DNA from: Rotaria sordida
Taxonomy: Eukaryota; Rotifera; Eurotatoria; Philodinida; Philodinidae
Length of the DNA stretch: 64,000 nucleotides
Assembly: GCA_905250125.1 (NCBI GenBank)
Contig: CAJNOL010000258.1
Location: 1-64,000, forward strand
Direction of reading: 5' to 3'
The notes below the pieces were generated by a model, which ran no database searches, had not been told where the DNA came from, and saw nothing but the letters and a program-made list of their open reading frames with translations. Of this stretch, positions 1 through 11,312 are shown piece by piece (position 1 is the stretch's first letter; every line of letters begins with the position of its first letter). Both the position numbers and the translations under genes were made by a program.

Positions 1-3000
1 CGAGTTATCTCGTCGAGTTTGATCATTTGTTAATTGACGATTTTTAGTTGCTGATGTTGGACGGCTTGTTGTTCGACCTTTACCTACGAAGAAAAAAAAA
101 ACCTAACCTTTCTTAGAATTGAAATAATAGAAATAACAAACCAATGATCATTTCATAATCAGATGGTGGAGGAATAGTTGATGTTCGACCATTATTTATA
201 GTTCGAGACGAATGTGTAGAAGCTGGTGGACGTGATTCAGATGTTATTACCAAATCGCTGACAAAAAAAGAAGAAAAATTTCATAAAAGAGAGAAGAAAT
301 TTTTTTTTATGTATACTTTGTTTGAATGCGTGTAGAATTTGTTGACCATGATCGATCATGTTGTTTAGGTGACGTGTCATTATCGAAATTCGATTGTGTA
401 AGAGGAATAACATCAGGTTCAGGTTTAATCCATCCATTAGCAACATAATCATTTTCACTAAAACGTGGTATGTAATTTGTTGTTGTAACTGGTCTTGAAT
501 ACATTTAAAATAAAAACATAGCGGAATTGATTTTTTCAAGAAAATAAAATCTTACCTTGTTTCTGTAAAAGCTTGTTGTTGTTCAACAATCTCATTATTT
601 AATAACCACAATGGTGTTGGTTTTGATTTCTATAAATATAAAACTATTTAGTCCAAAAATTTTTGTGATCATTTAATTAACAAGGTCACAATTCATACAG
701 TTAAGAAGGAATAAGTTCAACTGATCAATGACTTTCTCACTAAAAACTTTTCAATTGTAGATTATCAACCATACTGATTTTGAGTATAACCACGAGAACT
801 ATCCTTAGACCTTCAAATGTTGTTTTCTAAAGAACCGATTTCCAAGCTAACAAACATTTTGTAAATGTTGTTTTGGATCTATTCAGATTATAGAGCAGAC
901 CGCAATGTCTATAAGATAATCTTTTCGAAGAATGAAATTTAACTAAAATAATATCATCTTGAAGATTCTAACATTGAAATGTTAATACAGAATGGCCTAT
1001 GAGTGGCTTTACGATAAAAAATTTGAACATCTCCACTTCATGGGACCAGGTTTTTTCCTTGATATAGCAGATTTCAGAGATCTTTTTGCTGAAGATGGTC
1101 CTAAAATTTGATCGCATGTTTTGTTGTGCGATGCATGCTTGTTTTTTCTCTTTCACCATCGGTATAGATATCTGTCTTTTATAAATTACAATGAAGTTAA
1201 AACAAGAGTTGCTTTGGCTATCCTTGCTGCTGCTTGTTTTTATAGCAGTTTCGAAATTTTAGATTAGTGTTATAACCTATAAGGTAATAAAGTTCTTATG
1301 AACAGAAACTCTGAAGTCTCCTGTATCACGTGGAAAAACCTAACTCCAATAGAGTGGAACGGAGTGAAGATATTCAATTTTTTTATCGTAAAGCTACTTA
1401 TCAACTACTCTGTATGTACCTGTTACACAGATTAAAATGATTGAATTTTCTCCGAAAAATACAATTTGTAACAGAAAAACTGACAGTTTTCTAGACAAAT
1501 CAATATTTTCTATAATCGAGATCGATCAAAGAAAATTTTCTGCAAAAGGTTGGTTTGTCTAAACGGAAACCAATATATGAAGATCTAAGTGGATTTCTTA
1601 TGCTAATATTCAAAATCATCATGGTTGATAGACTATAATCCAGTTGTAATAGTTCCCTGGTTGGTTTCTTATATTTTTTTTAAGTTATTAAAAAAAACCG
1701 ATGCATACAAACATGTTAAGAAAGGTGTCAATGTGTGTATCGGTTTTCTTTTGTCTACATTTATACCCACACCTTTCCTGAATAATAGAAAGAAACAAAT
1801 GATACCGGTATAATGGTTTCATTTCCATATGAATATCTTCGATATGGTTGTTCTTGTCTTGATTGACTTCTTAACTCTTCATAACGTTCTTCTGTTACTA
1901 ACGATGAATTATTATTGTTATTATTATTATTCATAGATAAAAGTTTTTCTAATGAAGATTTTAATGAATCATTTTGTTTTCGTAATAAATCAATACGAAT
2001 TTCATTTGTACGCATTTGATTTTGCATATCAATCATAATATTATTTGTTGCTAAACAAATAAAAAAAAAAATTTGAACATAAATAATAAATAAAACTTTT
2101 TTGTCAAAAAATTTACTTTGTTCATGTTCAATAGGTCCATTAAGATCAGGATATTGTAATAACATTTGTTCATGTTCATCCATTTGTTGAATTTGTTCAT
2201 GTAATTGTTCAATATTTGATTTCAGCATAGTCATTTCTTGTAATAAATGATTATTAGTTTCCATTAATGATTGTACTTTATTTATATCTGTTGATGATCG
2301 ATTTTGTTTTTGAACTGTTTCAAGTTTTCTTTCAACTTCATCACGAGATATTTCTAATTCTGTCACTTGTGTTCTAATATAAATAGAAATTAATGGAATT
2401 TAAAAAAAAAGAAAAGATTCATTTGATTATTTTTTTTTTACTTGAGTAATTCACATTCTTCTATTAATTCTTCATATGATGTAGAAAGTGCTTTTTGTTT
2501 TGATTGATAATTCTAAAAACAAAAAGAATTACTAAGAAAAAAATTGATATAAATGTTTTTACTTGTTCTTGTCGAATCATATTTTCAATACGTGTACGTT
2601 CTTTTTGTAATTCGCGATTACGTGCTTCAAGATCACGTTTAACTAAATCAAGTTCTGTTTGTAGACGAATACGATCTTGTTCTAATGTTTTTATAACATC
2701 ATCAGATTTAAATCGATCTTGAATTAAAGTTCTTAATTCATTTTTTGATGATTCTAAATTTAAAAAATAAAATTAATATCGAATGAATAATGAAGAACTA
2801 GACGAAAAAAAAACTAAGTATTCTATACTTATATTTGCAAGAATTAAATAGAAGAAGTGGATAAGTTCAGCTTTTTGGCAGATCTGGCAGCATGGTGATT
2901 GTTGTTCCTCCCCTCACACCCAATAGAAGTAATAAAAATATTCTTTTAGAAGATCTCTCTCACAAAATATTCGCATAAAAGAATTAAAATCTTGAGATCG

Positions 3001-6000
3001 AGTAAATCGTCAAGAAATATCAGTGTCAGTTGTTAAAATGTGATTGAAAATTATTAGTAAAGCTCTCTAGTAAGTTTCACTGTTCATTGTTTAGTTTAAT
3101 AGAAAAATATTTTAAGATTTTTTTTTTCATATAAAACCAGTACAATGAATCGAATATATGCAAGTACAATAATTGACTTAGTTCGAAAAAAAAAAGTGCA
3201 CACCACCTTAGACGGCATCATTTAAAAATGGGTGCCTCTTGCTAGAATCCTAAATCAGTAACAAATTCAGCGTAAAGCAACAAAAGTTGACTAATGCACA
3301 TCAGTTTAGTTAATGTAAAACTGTCATTTTATAATAAAAATGAAAAAAAAAATCAAATGCTAGTTTAGTTTGGTAAAATCAATTATTCTTCAAGTGTAGT
3401 GTAGTTTCATTAAACCTTCATTTTTTATTATCATGTTTGATACGATGAAATACAATTGTTGCTTCTCATCATATTCATAAATCAAAATAGAAAAAAGACG
3501 CCTTATTATTTTAATCCTACAGAAATTATACTGACATCTTCTATTGAGCTTCTCGGATCAAGTAGAATAAATATACTCAACTGTATTTTTAAAAACTTTT
3601 TTATATGAATAATACAAGTATCAATTCACTTAAACCAATATTCGCACATTATCTATTCTATCATTGGAATAGTTAATATGCTTATTAAAAAAAAAACATA
3701 ACGTAGCTTTCATTTGCGAGATAAATATTTCCGATATGCATTACTGCTCAAAACTATAATAACAAGGCAATTTCAATTCTTCTTTCTGTACTGTCGAATA
3801 TCTAACATGTGAAAGAACACAAAATTATGAATAAAATGAGGGATCGTCGCGTTTTACACGACCTTCCATTACAAAGTTACAAGCATCACAAAAAAAGCAA
3901 AACTTATCAAAAAATTGCTAAAAACTGCATTTGATTTTTTATTATGCTTGTAGTTTTGTAAGGAAGCGTCGTAGAAAATGCGACGATCCTTCATTTTGTT
4001 CAGAACTCTATGCTCTCTCTCATGTTTTTGTTAAAACCCAACTTCCATCACGTCTTCCAGGACCTAAAAGCCTACTGAATTCAGTTCTCTAAAATACTTT
4101 CTCATATAGTCCCACTTTGAAACCTTAATAAATGTTACATCTAATAGAGAACTTCATTGACTATCTAAATCATTATTTGGATGTTAGGTAGATACTTGAT
4201 ATTACAGAAAAATAAAATAAAATAATTACCATAATTTGAAAAAATTCTTTGAAAATAAGATTATGATAAACAAATACCTAGTTTTTCAATTTGTTCTCCT
4301 CTTGATATACATAAATCATTAACTTCTTTTAATTGTTGTTCAATTTTAATTTTTTGATTTGCTAATAATTTAATTTGTTCATTAAGATTATGTTCTTGTT
4401 GTTCAGATTGTTTTTTTAAATCATTTATTTTTTTATCATGTAAATCTTGTAAAATTTTTTTTGATTGTTTATCATCATTAATTAATTGTTGTAAACGATG
4501 ATTTGTTTCATCTTGTTTTTTACAACGATTTTCATTTAATTGTAAATCACTTTTTGTTTTATTTAATGTATTATTTAAATATTCAAGATGTTTTGATAAA
4601 CGATCAATATCTTTTGTTTGACAATCCGACCAATGATTAATATTATCTAATGAAAATAAATCTGTTATTGTATTACGATATTGGGCAAGTGATGATGGTA
4701 AATTATATGTATGACATAAATTTATTAAACTATCACTATGATCACGGAGACATTGTTGAAATTTTAAACATGATTGACATGGACCCATTAATGTTTCATT
4801 TGTTTGACAACGTTTTTCAATATGTGCATTTGTTTTCGAACGTGATAATGTTGTTGTTGTTGTTGTTTTAGTTTCATTTTGATTTGATCGTTTGCGTTCA
4901 TTCTAAAAAAAAGAATGATTGATTATTATTAGAAATACAAGGTATACCCCCTCCGAACCTCGTGCTGTTGAAGCACGGTAGATAAATGTAATAATTTATT
5001 CCAATATTTTTTAACAACTAAACCAACACTAAGACTTGATTTTTGATTAATTGTTGATGATGAATCGATTGTATTAGATAAAATATTTGATTGAATTTCA
5101 TGTATATAACGCCATGATCCATGTATAATAAGTAAAAGTCTAATAAAAAAAAATTACGTTTTAGAGAAAAACGGAAACGCACAACAACATATTTTGGTCT
5201 TCTTTGATTTTCAAAATTCAATCTAATTCAGGTATATATAGAGTGAAAGATGATGATGAGTTAATGATCATTTTAATGCAAAAATCGAAGCATTTTGATC
5301 TAGCAATGTTAGTATTCGTTTGACAGAAAATAAATAAAACAATCATTTGAATCTACTAGGCCGCATACAAATCTTTCATTGCATAAATTCTAAGTGTCAA
5401 ATACCCATATACATTTCATTTATCGTTTAATTATTGTATTAATGAAACCACATCCACATTCAGTTTACTTCGTATTCGGTAGAACTTTTCAAATGCTACA
5501 AAACAATTAGTCCACTATTCATAAAGCCCAATTCTCAGATAAAATAATACCCATTTCACTTCAAACAAAAATCATATTTGAAATCAGTACAAAAACATGA
5601 GTCGACTTATGTAAATTTTCAACCTTTTCTGCGACTTCATTTTCTGATCAAATTTTCACCTCCCTGAATCCTTCAGGGACATGTGGAAAAGCGATTTAAT
5701 TAAAAAAAATCATTCTGGCAGTAGAAAGCAACGTGTAAACTTGCAGTATAGTATCTTAAGACAAAAAGATATATGACTAAGCAATACAATAGTTGTTTTG
5801 ATTACATTTATTTTACGTTATATCCCTGAGGGGAAGAGTCGAAGAGTGGAACTTTGATCAAAAAAAAAAGTTTGAAAGGTGCATAAGTCGACTTACGATT
5901 TTGTACTGATTTCAAATGTTATATTTGTTTGAAGTAAAATGAGTATTATACTCTACTTGCAGACTGTAGAATGTTAGTTGAAAATGGGATCTCACGAGTA

Positions 6001-6686
6001 TCAATCTAATTATTTTGTAGCCCTTTAAAAGTTCTATCAATTACCTAGTGAACTAAGTGTAAAGAGACTTTCATTCATACAATAATGAAACGACAAATGG
6101 AATATATATGTGTATTTCTGACTCAAATCTCAAACAATGAAAGATTTGTATACAGTCTACTAGATTTAGATGATTATTTTATTTATTTTCTGTCCAACGA
6201 ATCGTCACATTATTGGCTAGTACCAATAGCTAACTACCTGTTTAGTATGTCGTGAAGACAAACCCTGTTTAAACCTACAATCAAGTCAAAATAATTATTA
6301 ACTCATGATCTCTCATTAGATTGAAATTTGAAGATCAAATGGAACCGAAATGTGTTCTTGTGCGCCATTGTTCTTTGAATATTTACCGATCAATAATAAT
6401 TTCAAATAAAACAATATGAGAAACTTGATTGTCGACTTCATTTTTTCCATATTGATAACGTTGAAGAAGTTCATTTATGTCAATATCGGTCGCAATTTTA
6501 TCCGGAAATTTCCATGAATGACATCTATATAAATATTTTATTTCTAATCATATAATTTCTTTTTTTATTTTTATCTTACTTGATCGATCCTGTTTTGCCA
6601 ATAATATCCTCAATAACATTTTGTAGATCATCAACATCAACACGTAAACTATCAATACATGCTTTACTTCCAAGAAGATGAGCCAT
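1..6686 (-). CDS. CCDC157: CCDC157 orthologue, coiled-coil protein (3' end off the window)
   Basis: Exons on the minus strand, all in phase: 6686-6580, 6524-6387, 5139-4959, 4902-4278, 2753-2563, 2512-2442, 2373-2117, 2050-1806, 629-556, 493-317, 257-142, 83-<1. The start is chosen because the product begins MAHLLGSKACIDSL, matching the conserved N-terminus of CCDC157. A conserved SVGL..KKYW block (exon 3) and the motif PCQSCLKFQQCLRD followed by CHTYNLPSSLAQYR (exon 4) also match this family. The rest is long heptad-rich coiled coil, then a Ser/Thr/Pro-rich tail. About 756 residues are present, close to the human length of about 750, so little is missing at the left edge. CCDC157 is linked to spermatogenesis and Golgi or acrosome biogenesis in mammals. 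Donors at 4959 (GAG/gttcgg) and 142 are weak and least certain. Family assignment is firm; the role in this animal is inferred. Confidence 0.88.
975..1425. repeat. Foldback element in CCDC157 intron 8
   Basis: Imperfect inverted repeat. The left arm (about 975-1095) contains ggctttacgataaaaaattt. The right arm (about 1305-1425), read on the other strand, contains agctttacgataaaaaaatt. Similarity continues through a shared TACAGA block on the outside and a TTTCAGAG/CTTCAGAG block on the inside. There is no open frame. It lies in the 1.2 kb intron between CCDC157 exons at 1806 and 629. Best read as a degenerate non-autonomous terminal-inverted-repeat transposon; I see no clear target duplication. 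Confidence 0.6.
3830..4005. repeat. Short MITE-like palindrome in CCDC157 intron 4
   Basis: About 175 bases with arms of about 60 bases. The left arm runs AAAATGAGGGATCGTCGCG, then GACCTTCC, TTACAAAGTTACAAGCA. The right arm repeats this on the opposite strand as AAAATGAAGGATCGTCGCA, CGCTTCC, TTACAAAACTACAAGCA. The interior is AT-rich and has no coding capacity. Typical of a miniature inverted-repeat element inserted in the 1.5 kb intron between exons at 4278 and 2753. Confidence 0.75.
5300..6222. repeat. Long-armed foldback element in CCDC157 intron 2
   Basis: Arms of roughly 300 bases (about 5300-5610 and 5880-6222) are inverted copies. Landmarks: TCGTTTGACAGAAAATAAAT on the left matches TCGTTGGACAGAAAATAAAT from the right arm read in reverse; CAATGAAAGATTTGTAT near the right end answers ATACAAATCTTTCATTG on the left; GAAATCAGTACAAAA answers TTTTGTACTGATTTC. 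The middle (about 5610-5880) is unique AT-rich sequence without a long reading frame. It fills most of the 1.25 kb intron between exons at 6387 and 5139. Non-autonomous foldback transposon is the simplest reading; sequence divergence between arms suggests an old insertion. Confidence 0.8.
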
Positions 6687-7048
6687 TTTACGAATGAATT
6701 TGTTTTTAATCGAATCATTTATCCACCATGTTTAAATTAAATCCGTTGCTTAGCAACGATCTCACTTTATAAATATTGTTTTAAGTATTTTATATAATAA
6801 TATTATAAAAACATAAATTCATTATAAAAAAAATATTTATTCTTAATTTTAAATATAAAAAATTCTTTTACCAATAGAAATTAAATCAATGAATCATCAT
6901 GATGAAATATTCTAAATGCCCTACACTGCCTATATATATATATTTCTCAGACATACATTTTCCCATGCATTTGTAAAATACTTTTATTTTATTTTTTTGT
7001 TTCGTAATAATTTTTGATTGCATCATTCTTTAGACAAGAACAATAGAT
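6687..7048. other. Intergenic, divergent 5' region of CCDC157 and eIF4E
   Basis: 362 AT-rich bases separate the start codons of CCDC157 (minus) and the class I eIF4E gene (plus), so this stretch must hold both promoters. A TATATATATATA run sits at about 6932. I see no other recognisable element apart from the acceptor-like site at 7032. Confidence 0.5.
7015..7033 (+). promoter_or_regulatory. Acceptor-like site before the eIF4E start (candidate trans-splice site)
   Basis: A pyrimidine-rich stretch ending in TTCTTTAG lies 15 bases before the ATG at 7049. No obvious donor of a 5' UTR intron is visible close upstream. In rotifers, mRNAs receive a short spliced leader at such sites. The same arrangement precedes five other genes in this window. 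Confidence 0.4.
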
Positions 7049-8403
7049 ATGACGGACTCTACAAAACGTTCTTCTTCACAACAAAAACCATTAACAATAA
7101 TAACAAATCAACGTGAAAAAATCAATAATGGTACAGTTGATACAGTTAATCCAAAAAGTCCATTAGAATTTACATGGACATTTTGGTATATTAAACCGGA
7201 TAAACGGCTTACATGGGAACAATCATTAATTAATTTAATTGATATTGGTTTTGTTGAAGATTTTTGGGCAACATTTAATCATTTAGCAGCACCATCACGT
7301 CTTTCACAAAATAAATCAAATTCTGATTATTATTTTTTTAAAAAAGGAGGTAAGAATTTCATATTTCAATCTCTGATTAACCTATATAGATATTACAGAT
7401 GGGATCAGTTCGTGTTTTTTTTCTTGCACTAAACTGATCCCATTTCTCTGATAGATATATAGAATTGTTTTTTTTAAGCCAGTACGATTTACATGAGAAC
7501 ATCTTATAAAACATGTCAATAAGTGTTTTCGAACTTATAATAGCTTGTGATAGATGAATGCCATTGAGTCTATTTCCTTTCTTAAGAGCATTGAATTCCT
7601 TCAGGCGTTCTGTTTTCTATTTACACATAGCTCTTTTATTTTAATAGCTTAAATGACCCATTGAATACTTGAATAGACTGTTTAATCTTAACAAATTCAA
7701 ATTAAACCGATGCGTCAGTATATTAGAGGTGCGTAGTGCATGACACCGCTCGTCGGTTATGACATTTACCTACACAAGTCCTCCGCTATGAAAAATTTTC
7801 CACATAGACTCAACCACTCTGTGCCTTTCCCCTCGCCTGTCGTATTGAGTTATACCTCTAGCCAATATTGTACCTAAAAATTTTTTAAATAAATCTCATA
7901 TGTTTTTATTTTTAATTTTAGTTCGTCCTATGTGGGGTAAATATTCATTTTATTTTGTTATTCTATTTATCATTTTGTTTTTTTTTTATAATGTAGAGGA
8001 TAAGACAAATGCTAATGGTGGTCGATGGTTATTAACATGTGGAAATCAAGATACTAAACTTGATGAATTATGGTTAGAAACTTTACTTGGTATGATTGGT
8101 GATTGTTTCTCACATGATACGTATGTAATAGAACAAAAAAAAAACAATAAATTTATTTTCTATTATTTTATTATTAGTGATCCTGAACCACTTAGTCATT
8201 TTATAACCGGTTGTGTAGTTGCCATTCGTACACGTGGTCATAAGATAGCACTTTGGTTATCTGAAGCACATAATGAAACAATTGTTCGTGAAATAGGTCG
8301 TCGATGGAGATCGATTATGAATTTGTCACCAAATATTCGTATACAATTTGATATGCATAATGAAAGTAGTAATGGTTTACAACGACCAATGTATGAAGAA
8401 TAA
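7049..8403 (+). CDS. EIF4E: eIF4E, cap-binding translation initiation factor, class I-like
   Basis: Exons 7049-7349, 7922-7936, 7997-8120, 8178-8403; 221 residues. It binds the 7-methylguanosine cap of mRNA and recruits eIF4G in the cytoplasm. Visible family marks: W in FTWTFWYIKPDK (positions of W43 and W46 in mouse eIF4E), LTWEQSL (W56), VEDFWATFNH (W73), PMWGEDK (W102, followed by Glu), GGRWLLT (W113), DELWLETL (W130), IALWLSEA (W166), and a basic IRTRGHK stretch for the cap phosphates. Length is normal for the family. Exon 2 is only 15 bases and encodes the loop with W102; reading phase (1/1) agrees on both sides. The Gly between W102 and Glu is an extra or substituted residue created at the junction. 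It converges on a second eIF4E gene at 8856-10769. Confidence 0.92.
7379..7463 (+). other. Imperfect hairpin in eIF4E intron 1
   Basis: CTATATAGATATTACAGATG with GGGATCAGTT is answered by AACTGATCCC followed by ATTTCTCTGATAGATATATA. This gives a stem of about 30 bases with small bulges and a loop of about 20 bases. Size and shape resemble an animal pre-miRNA, but a tiny transposon remnant would look the same. Nothing in the sequence tells which. Confidence 0.35.
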
Positions 8404-8855
8404 ACAAAACCAAAAGAAAAAAAAAATAAAGATATATATTTATATTAGGTGAATTTCTTTTATCTATCTCATTTTTCTTTTGTCTCTCTAACATTTTGTG
8501 TTAATTATTTATTTCGGTTTTTTTTCTCTTTCATTTGTTTATTTAACACTTCTTGTTTTGTTGAGTCAAAAAAAAGATAGAGTTGGTTAAAAAGAAAAAC
8601 AAAAATAGGTTTTTTTTTATTTGGAAATGTTTATTTACGAACAGTTGTTATGATGATATATATATATATATATATGTTCATTTAATTGAGAAGAAAAAGA
8701 AAAACTATTGTTAATCATAAGATGATTAATAAAAGAAAATTAATCAAGAAAATAAACAAGAATTAATTTTTTATTTCAATCTCTATTTCTCTCTTGATTA
8801 TTGCTGTATTTGTTGGTTTTGTTGTTGTTGTTGTTGTTGTTGTTATTGTTGTTGT
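8404..8855. other. Shared 3' region between convergent eIF4E genes
   Basis: Holds the two 3' UTRs. AT- and T-rich, with a (TA)n run at about 8655-8676 and a TTG trinucleotide repeat at about 8814-8855 that directly abuts the stop codon of the minus-strand gene. AATAAA-like signals occur, but I could not assign one with confidence. Confidence 0.5.
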
Positions 8856-10769
8856 TTAAATAATAAGACGAATCTCATTACTATAGTCATCGAATTTTGG
8901 TTCATGATACTGGAAAAAACAAATGAAAAAAAAATAGAAAATAAAAAAAAATGATTTTATTTACTTTTGCTTACTTCATAAATGAGTTGAATATTAGATG
9001 AAATATTAAGTAGATCTTTAAATTTAATTCCAATTGATTTAATTAAATTTAAATCATCAATCTTTTTTAACCATAATGCTAATCGATCACCTTTGACACG
9101 TAATGAAACAACAGCACCATTGATATATGTACTCAAATTAGTACCGAACATATCGCCAATAAGAAGTAACATCTGAAGATTATAACGCATATGCTAGTAG
9201 TTTATCTCTTATCTTCTCACTATCAAGGCATATACGAAAGAGCCTATCGATTAAGAAGAATAACTATTATCAAATACTACTTAAGAAGGATCAATGAGAA
9301 AACTAAAATAGTTATTTAGTATCAAATGAATGTACTCATAATCTATTTCGAATCTAAAACTGCATCATTGCGAATAACTATTTAAAAGGACAAGGTGTAA
9401 AATCAAAATAGGATTATATTTGATCTTAGTTGACATTTCAAAAATTGTAAGATGTATTTTATTTACATTATGAATAATTTAATTCTTACCAAATGAAGCC
9501 AATAATTATCAAGATCATGTTTACGTCGTTTTGGATCAACTGTAAATATCCATTTACCACCACCGCGTGATGATACATCTTCCCACCTTTTCTTCTTTTA
9601 GATAAAAATAATTTAACAATAATTATTAAAATTACTTACATAGGAAGACAGCCAGACTATACATATAACAATAAAAAAATGAAATTATAAATTATTCTAA
9701 AAAATACTTCTCTACTAATCAATTATCAATCATAATTTTAGATAATCTTCTAATCGGAACAGTGTCCATTTCGTTCCGTTTCTAGTTCGGTCATGATTAG
9801 CCATTTAAAGAATTTAAAACTCTACATCTAACGGCACAATAATAAACCTTTCATAAAACAATTCTGGCTTTCAGGTGTTAATTTTGAACATTTTTCTTCT
9901 GAATAACATTATCATAAGCCTTGAAAAGGTCATGCAAGGATACAGCACAAGATTCTCTATATATTGATATTATACACATTACTTTTAACGCCAGATTTGA
10001 TGAGCACAGGCTTACACAAAGTCTGTAGAAAATAGGACATCGTAGTTCGACGATCGAGTAGGCGTTCATATCTCGTCAATTTTGCACGAATAAGAAAAGC
10101 TTATTTGAAAAACAAGTTAGACAGTTTTTTTGAGCAAAAAATTCTCTATTGAATGAGGTTAGAACAGAGCATTTGAAATATGTAGTCATTCTTCAAAAGA
10201 CAAAATAAAAAGGTCTCATTCTTTATGGACCATCTGTTATATATAAAGTGTCTGTGAATTATAAATATTGATAACTTTGGAATTATTTTCTTCTATATTA
10301 AATATCATAATGAATCAGTGTGATTGATAATATTAGGAACGAACTAAGAACTCATCGAATGGAATCGAAATAGAAATAAATCTTTTAATTGAAATATGAA
10401 TCTGTCTATTACTTTGAAAAGCATATAATCGGATCCATTTGATAGATCTCGTAGACCATATGTATGAGTATAAAATGACCAAAAATCTTCAATATAACTA
10501 ATAGATGTTATATAGATAACATTCTGTTTCCAATCGCGTTGTTTATCAGCCTTGTAAAAATAGGTACCCCAAGAATTTTTTAATTGTAATTTATCATCAT
10601 TAGATTGTTGTTGTTGTTGTTGTTGATGATTCGGAAATTCGAGACGAGCAATCATTGACGAAGTAATATTATTAGAATATTCTTGTTTATTATCTTGAAT
10701 ATTTTCTGATTGAATTTTAGAATTATTGTTATTATTCATTTGTAAATTAATAATATTTGATGTTGTCAT
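8856..10769 (-). CDS. eIF4E paralogue resembling class III
   Basis: Minus-strand exons 10769-10413, 9594-9490, 9172-8975, 8909-8856, all phase 0; 237 residues. A Gln/Asn-rich N-terminus of about 70 residues (with a Q run encoded by the TTG repeat near 10605-10625) precedes the cap-binding fold. Fold marks: NSWGTYFYKADKQRDW, YIEDFWSFYTH, SDYMLFK, RWEDVSSRGGGKW, NYWLHL, LRVKGDRLALW. The first Trp (W43) is kept but the W46 position is Tyr, the pattern described for class III eIF4E proteins. Cap-stacking W56 and W102 with its Glu remain. Between LFK and WED only KKR is encoded, three residues fewer than usual, in the segment that the neighbouring gene places in its microexon. It could still bind cap; loss of function is not evident. 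Confidence 0.82.
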
Positions 10770-11312
10770 TGAAGAGAATTATGAAATAGAAGACGAAAGA
10801 TTTTTTTTTTTTATTCAATAATGATCATCATTATGCAAAAGATAGAGATGATAATGAAGCAACAACAAGAACAATTTATTTTCTAGCTAAAATGATCGTT
10901 ACATCAGACAATTTCGCGCCCATTGCTCACATTAATAAGACAATAGAAAGAAAAAAAAAACGAAAGAAAAACAACAATGTCTAGTATGATATTTCAATGA
11001 ACTAATTTTTTCTTTAGTTATTTTCATTATGGTATGCCCTTCTATCTTCCTATGTGTCCAAATGGTTCTATAAAGTGTTGATGATGTGTGCATGAAGGAG
11101 AAATTTTTCTTTTACTAAGTTACAAAGATAACATATTGTATGTTCTTTGTGTTAGTATAGAAAGGTGATATATGAAGAACAAAAAATAATTGAAAAAATG
11201 AAGGTATAATGCCTCTTTTTTATTGCCATACACATTGTGTTTTTCTTTTGTTTGTTTGAAAGTGTAACAAAAATTTTACCAGATGTGTAACAAATAATAA
11301 TAAAAAAAAATC
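10770..11312. other. Intergenic between the eIF4E paralogue and the four-span protein gene
   Basis: 543 AT-rich bases with divergent genes on both sides, so it should contain both promoters. Homopolymer A and T runs only; no clear element seen. Confidence 0.4.

Noticed and set aside
237-539. 100-codon minus-strand frame
   Set aside because: Different frame from the CCDC157 exon that covers the same bases and whose splice phases agree with its neighbours.
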